From assembly GCA_030765605.1 (NCBI GenBank), contig JAVCCG010000056.1, positions 1 through 54,969 on the forward strand: a stretch of DNA of 54,969 bases. The letters are read 5' to 3'. The notes beneath the pieces are model-generated. The model saw only the letters and a list, made by a program, of their open reading frames with translations, was not told the origin of the DNA and did not search any database. Shown here piece after piece: positions 51,388 to 54,969 of the stretch. The stretch's first letter is position 1; each line of letters begins with the position of its first letter. Both the position numbers and the translations under genes were made by a program. The stretch comes from Candidatus Alcyoniella australis (GTDB lineage: Bacteria > Lernaellota > Lernaellaia > JAVCCG01 > Alcyoniellaceae).

Positions 51388-52841
51388 TTGTCACCTCCTT
51401 TGTAGCGATAGCGATCGGGCGGCGCGATCGGGATGAAGAAGCCCATGCCCACCTGGTAGGCGTCGCGCCAGACCATCGCGTTGCGGCCGTCGGTGGTGTA
51501 GTCCATGCGCAGCATGGCCACTGCGGGGATGTAAAGCGGGGTCAAGGGCAGGGTCAGGCTGACGCTGAGCTTGCCGTCGTCGCCGTTGCCCACCAGACCG
51601 ATGTAGTCGATCAGGTTGTCGAAGCCCTCGCTGTTGGACTTGTAGTGCGCCTCCCAGCCCCAGCCATGGCGGTAGCTGATGCCGATGATGCTGAAATTCA
51701 GCCCCACGGTCACGGCGGCCCACGGTCCGGGCTGAAAATCGTAATACTCGTCCAGATCGGTCAGATCCTGGAAAAGATCGACCTCCATGCCCTGGGCCTC
51801 GAGGTAGTCGCGCACGTCCTGGTTGATATCCAGGAACGTCGGGCTGCGGCGCTTGGAGGGCAGGAAGTAGGCGCCGTCGCCCGTGACCGAGATCCCCAGG
51901 GCGTTAAGCGGCTTGGGCATGCTGAATGACAGCGGGATGCCCAGGCCCAAACCCCAGGCGCTGTAGCCGGTGTCGGTGTCCGGGCCCATCGCGAAGATCA
52001 TGTTCTTGTTGGCGTCCGCCTGGTGCGCCGTTGGCAGGTAGATATGCCAGTTGGTGCCCGTGGCGAACCAGGAGTTGCGGTAGCAGCTCCATACAACGTC
52101 GATTATGGTGTCGCCCCAGTCCACCGGGTCGCTCTTGTAGTGATGTACCGGCGCCGGATGTCCCAATGCCTCGAACATGTCGTAGAAGTCGTCGCGCGAG
52201 GCGATGCCCAGGCGGTCGGAGGTGCCCGGCTCGAACACCGGATCGATGTTGATATCGAGGTCCATGAACATCGTGCTCACGCCCACGGTCAAGGTGTCGG
52301 TGATGCCGTACATCAGCGCCACCGCGTAACCGCTGGCGTTGCCCGATAGGTTGAACGAGAACTCGAAGAACTCGCCGCCGTAGTGAAACGGATCCTCGAA
52401 TTGTAAAACCGGCAGCAGGTTGTCCATCTCGCGGTTGTTGTCGAACCGGCCATAGGGGCGCATCGTGCCCCAGCCGACCACCGCAACCAGGAAGCCCTGG
52501 GGGACCGTCATGGTGCCGCGCATGTCGAGGTTCAGCGCCATGTTCTCGTAGTGTTTGAGCCAACGGCCGTAACGTCCGAACAGCGGCTCGCGCTGCAGGT
52601 AGGCGTCGAGAAACGCGTCCCCGGTGCCTGCGGGCTGTTCTTCCGCCTCGGCCGACTCCTCAGCCTCGTCGGTTTGTTCGGCATCGTCCGTCTGCTCGGC
52701 GTCGCCGGGCTCATCCGATTCGTCTTGATCGTCTCCGGCTTCCCCCTCGTCGGCAGCGGCCGCGATTGGAAGCAGCATCAAGCAAATCGTAAGCAGTAGC
52801 AGCAGCCAAAACCCCGCTGATAGCGGCATACGTTCGAACAT
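51384..52841 (-). CDS. Outer-membrane barrel-like protein with acidic N-terminal repeat
   Basis: A 485-residue exported protein. The ATG at 52841 is chosen because GGAGGA lies nine bases upstream; a TTG at 52850 sits too close to it. The signal (WLLLLLTICLMLLPIAAAA) is followed by about 50 acidic residues with DDAEQTDEAEE-type repeats. The remainder has alternating aromatic and polar strands (for example FSFNLSGNASGYAVALMYG, TVGVSTMFMDLDINI, WAAVTVGLNFSIIGISYRHG) as in transporter-type beta-barrels, and it resembles DUF3187 or phenol-degradation MetA-like outer-membrane proteins. The barrel call is inferred from strand pattern. It is coupled to the TPR lipoprotein gene by an ATGA overlap. Confidence 0.6.
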   Translation of the reverse strand: MFERMPLSAGFWLLLLLTICLMLLPIAAAADEGEAGDDQDESDEPGDAEQTDDAEQTDEAEESAEAEEQPAGTGDAFLDAYLQREPLFGRYGRWLKHYENMALNLDMRGTMTVPQGFLVAVVGWGTMRPYGRFDNNREMDNLLPVLQFEDPFHYGGEFFEFSFNLSGNASGYAVALMYGITDTLTVGVSTMFMDLDINIDPVFEPGTSDRLGIASRDDFYDMFEALGHPAPVHHYKSDPVDWGDTIIDVVWSCYRNSWFATGTNWHIYLPTAHQADANKNMIFAMGPDTDTGYSAWGLGLGIPLSFSMPKPLNALGISVTGDGAYFLPSKRRSPTFLDINQDVRDYLEAQGMEVDLFQDLTDLDEYYDFQPGPWAAVTVGLNFSIIGISYRHGWGWEAHYKSNSEGFDNLIDYIGLVGNGDDGKLSVSLTLPLTPLYIPAVAMLRMDYTTDGRNAMVWRDAYQVGMGFFIPIAPPDRYRYKGGDK

Positions 52842-53092
52842 GTCTTTCAATCCTCCATGGTGTCAGGACGCAACCAGCCCTTGCGGTGCGGCACATGCTC
52901 GTTAATTCTTAATTCGGTCAATATTTTTATCGTTAGAAAGTGGTGCGGCGTATCCGAGAAAAAGTACAGGATTTGTGCTTTGATTACAATTGATCGGCTG
53001 CGGAAAGTTTCAACGGCAAATCGACGCCGTTGACCGATCAACGCTGCAGTGCCATGTTTTGCGGCCGAACGAAAAGCGCAGGAGACAATAAG

Positions 53093-54520
53093 TTGAAAAG
53101 CCATCATCAAAACCAAGCGCGAATAAACAGACTGTCCGTCGCGGCCGTCCTGGTCTTGACCCTGGCCCTATTGGCCGGTTGTTCAAACACCGCGATGGTT
53201 GCCGGGCTGGTCAGCGTGCCCCAGGGCAATGCCGTTGCCGCGACCACGGAACAGCAGGCGCCGATCGGCGACATCGACCCCGGCGTGCTGCGGGTCGGCG
53301 TATCGCGGCTGGAGATCACTCCGCTGAGGTCCGCGATGATGGGCGGCTACGGCGTGTACGTGGGCAGCATCGAGACCTGCCGCTGGTCGCAGGGAGTGCA
53401 CGATCCGCTCTACGCCACGGCAATGTACATCGGTCTGGACGACCAACGGCTGCTGCTGATCTCCCTGGACCTGGTGGGGCTCGCCGGGCCGGACCAGGAC
53501 GAGATCAAGGCCGCCATCGCCCAGCGCTGGCCCATCGCCCCGGACCAGGTGATCATCAGCTCCACCCATACACATCACAGCCCGGACACCATGGGGCTGT
53601 GGGGCACGCTGCTGCCGCCGCGCACCGGACGCGACGAGGGCTACATGCTCTACATGAAGTCCCAGGCCGTGCAGGCCGCGGGCCTGGCGTTCGAGTCGCG
53701 CCGACCGGCGCAGCTCAGCTACGGGGTGGGCGAGCTGGCCGAGCCGCACTGGAACCACTATCAGACCCAGGTCGACGACGCGCCCATCGACCACACGCTG
53801 ACCGTGCTGCAGGCCGCGGACTTCGAGGGCCGGCCGATCGTCACCGTGCTCAACTGGGGCTGCCATCCGACCTGCGAGAACGGCGACAACCTGCTGGTCA
53901 GCTCGGACTGGGTCGGCAGCTACTACGCGATCATGCGCCGCCGCGACGTGGGCATCCCGATGTTCATCAACGGCTCGATCGGCGCCTCGATTCAGCCCTC
54001 CGAGCCCTGGCGCGAGCAGAACGTGGGCGACGAGCGGCAGTCGCAGGGTTTCGTCTGGGCCGACGCCGTGGGCCGCGCCGTGGCCCAGCGCACGATTGCG
54101 GTGCTCGCCAAGCTCGAGCCGCTGTCCGTGGACGCGATCAAGGTCGAGTCCGCGCCGGTGACCGTGACCATGGACAACCGGATCTTGGGATTGGCCAAGG
54201 GCCTGGGGCTGATGCCGTTCGACCTGCCGCCGATGCACGAACAGTTCCAAACCAAAGTCACTCTGGCGCGCATCGGCGAGCTGTGGCTGGCCACGGTGCC
54301 CGGCGAGCTCTCACCGCAGATCGGAATGACGATTCGCGAGGCGGTGGGCGGCAAGGCGCAGATCATCTGCGGCCTGAGCCAGGACTACCTGGGGTACATT
54401 ATCGACGTCGAGCAGTATGAGGATCCGATCTATCGCTATGAGAAGATGCTCTGCGTGGGGCCGGATATTGCCGACGGGCTGATCGCGGCCCATAGCGCAC
54501 TGGCCGCAGAGCTTCAATAG
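53093..54520 (+). CDS. Neutral-ceramidase-like lipoprotein
   Basis: A 475-residue lipoprotein. A TTG start at 53093 is preferred over the upstream ATG at 53030 because AGGAGA lies eight bases before it and the sequence then opens as a basic N-terminus, a hydrophobic run (LSVAAVLVLTLALLAGC) and a lipobox with Cys at about residue 31. The mature part matches the neutral/alkaline ceramidase N-terminal domain (PF04734): LRVGVSRLEITPL, GVHDPLYATAMYIG, STHTHHSPDTMGLWG with the zinc His residues, and NWGCHPTCENG. Bacterial relatives act on N-acyl or lipid substrates, but several are of unknown substrate. The C-terminal Ig-like domain of full ceramidases is missing. Confidence 0.82.
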   Translation: MKSHHQNQARINRLSVAAVLVLTLALLAGCSNTAMVAGLVSVPQGNAVAATTEQQAPIGDIDPGVLRVGVSRLEITPLRSAMMGGYGVYVGSIETCRWSQGVHDPLYATAMYIGLDDQRLLLISLDLVGLAGPDQDEIKAAIAQRWPIAPDQVIISSTHTHHSPDTMGLWGTLLPPRTGRDEGYMLYMKSQAVQAAGLAFESRRPAQLSYGVGELAEPHWNHYQTQVDDAPIDHTLTVLQAADFEGRPIVTVLNWGCHPTCENGDNLLVSSDWVGSYYAIMRRRDVGIPMFINGSIGASIQPSEPWREQNVGDERQSQGFVWADAVGRAVAQRTIAVLAKLEPLSVDAIKVESAPVTVTMDNRILGLAKGLGLMPFDLPPMHEQFQTKVTLARIGELWLATVPGELSPQIGMTIREAVGGKAQIICGLSQDYLGYIIDVEQYEDPIYRYEKMLCVGPDIADGLIAAHSALAAELQ

Positions 54521-54864
54521 GGGGGGGGTAAAGATCGAGAAATCGATCTTTGTGTGTAAGGCTCACGGGGCATTGGCTCGAAATTTATTAATATCGGAGT
54601 GCATGCCGCCTTTGACAGTATCCGCGACCCTCAACAGTCAGCATGTCAGCCTTACAGGGTTCTCCACGCATTTTTTCTTCGACATGCACGAGGAAGAGCA
54701 CGCTTTTCAGTCCACCGCAAAATAAATCTCAAGACAATGCCCTGCTCGCGCCTACCCAATAATGTTATCCAACATTATTACCCTCCCCCATCTTTCGTCG
54801 CGGAGAGGCTCGTTGGATTACGACCATGGTTCGCTCGCGTGCATTGCTGCGTATACATGAAAGA
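54521..54864. other. Gap leading into the mobile element
   Basis: It contains the third 22-bp palindrome (54530-54551), an AT-rich 9-bp-arm palindrome AATAATGTT/AACATTATT (54758-54779), and a reversed copy of the CGCGAGCGAACCA / TCCGCGACG repeat unit (about 54790-54850). No gene is visible. The junction between chromosome and mobile element lies somewhere here and cannot be placed. Confidence 0.45.
54530..54551. repeat. 22-bp palindrome, copy 3
   Basis: AAAGATCGAG, AA, ATCGATCTTT: one change (T to G) from copies 1 and 2. It lies nine bases after the stop of the ceramidase-like gene, preceded by a run of G and followed by TTGTGTGTAAGGCTC, matching the flanks of copy 1. Confidence 0.55.
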
Positions 54865-54947
54865 GGGCTGTCCTCGAGGTCTGTTTGATAAAACAGCCTC
54901 AAACGTTAAACGTGCTCATACGGCACAAACTTTGAGGAGGACAGCCC
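54865..54947 (+). ncRNA. Structured leader, candidate IS110 bridge RNA
   Basis: The 11-base GGGCTGTCCTC (54865-54875) is exactly complementary to GAGGACAGCCC (54937-54947), ending just before the start codon at 54949. Inside are a perfect hairpin CTGTTT-GATA-AAACAG (54881-54896) and a second stem CCTCAAA (54897-54903) with TTTGAGG (54931-54937), whose loop holds a further GTGC...GCAC pairing. This three-way-junction layout directly upstream of an IS110-type transposase start is where bridge or seeker RNAs are encoded in IS110-group elements. An attenuating 5' UTR is the main alternative, since the outer stem also hides the ribosome site. A bridge RNA would usually be longer and may start upstream. 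Confidence 0.4.
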
Positions 54948-54948
54948 A

Positions 54949-54969
54949 ATGCAACTTTACATCGGCCTG
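54949..54969 (+). CDS. Start of a probable IS110-type transposase (partial)
   Basis: Only seven codons (MQLYIGL) are in the window. AGGAGG lies seven bases before the ATG, so a gene surely begins here. The sequence Met-x-x-Tyr-Ile-Gly-x is the usual opening of IS110-family DEDD transposases, where an Asp normally follows as the first catalytic residue. The folded leader upstream supports this. The identification rests on very little sequence. Confidence 0.45.

Noticed and set aside
53030-53092. ATG at 53030 as start of the ceramidase-like gene
   Set aside because: It would bury the lipoprotein signal behind 21 extra residues; a TTG with a proper ribosome site sits directly before that signal.
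1-54969. tRNA, rRNA and known riboswitch genes
   Set aside because: No cloverleaf, rRNA segment or recognisable riboswitch core was seen on reading either strand; a covariance-model scan would be needed to be sure.

Overview
The window is GC-rich, gene-dense DNA from a Gram-negative bacterium. It encodes many lipoprotein signal peptides, a predicted outer-membrane barrel protein and ATGA-coupled operons. Several traits recall uncultured deltaproteobacterial-grade or Myxococcota-like lineages: a DUF6178-like protein, lipoproteins whose lipid-attached Cys is followed by long Asp runs, PKD/TIG surface proteins and many orphan secreted proteins. This placement is an inference; there is no rRNA or tRNA gene to test it. 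Most of the window is chromosomal housekeeping sequence with intergenic repeats, and the last few hundred bases enter a mobile element.

Layout. 132-4374: a secreted TIM-barrel hydrolase-like protein and a small lipoprotein (minus), divergent from a GT-C type membrane glycosyltransferase. 4440-9390: a DUF6178-like protein and a soluble histidine kinase with about six PAS domains. 9384-10309: a TruC-like pseudouridine synthase and a doubtful small frame. 10434-14612: an aromatic amino acid operon made of a DAHP synthase-prephenate dehydratase fusion, a second DAHP synthase, and a prephenate dehydrogenase-chorismate mutase fusion. Together these cover the first step of the shikimate pathway and the Phe/Tyr branches. 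14810-18340: a Gfo/Idh/MocA oxidoreductase and a secreted propeller/TIG/PKD protein. 18641-23375: the threonine operon thrA-thrB-thrC (minus, each junction an ATGA overlap). 23376-24032: a repeat-rich gap with an IS1595-type transposase relic. 24033-26558: a large lipoprotein joining a GEVED-like region to a caspase-fold-like region. 26591-31013: a divergent YchF-like NTPase and several small membrane or regulatory proteins, including a YugP-type zinc peptidase. 31194-32801: a membrane protein that aligns with heavy-metal P-type ATPases but lacks their catalytic residues. 33096-35897: a DsbA-like protein, a small exported protein and a DUF362 ferredoxin-like protein. 35975-41336: a six-gene minus-strand operon purD-purE-tsaC-DUF1015-trmN6-amidohydrolase. 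41529-47185: a GH1 glycosidase, an amber-split small frame, a transglutaminase-like protein, a phosphodiesterase-like lipoprotein and an Asp-rich lipoprotein. 47499-49514: metG. 49795-52841: an outer-membrane protein and TPR lipoprotein pair. 53093-54520: a neutral-ceramidase-like lipoprotein. 54865-54969: what looks like the left end of an IS110-type element, with a strongly folded leader just before the transposase start.

Intergenic DNA is unusually structured. A MITE-like inverted-repeat family of up to about 183 bp has five full or partial copies at 32842, 34741, 35898, 45909 and 47262. A 22-bp palindrome recurs three times. Several blocks of short GC-rich palindromes share the same linker sequences. 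The observations most worth following are the catalytically dead P-type ATPase homologue, the bridge-RNA-like leader at the right edge, the covarying arms of the inverted-repeat family and the caspase-like Asp-rich lipoprotein.
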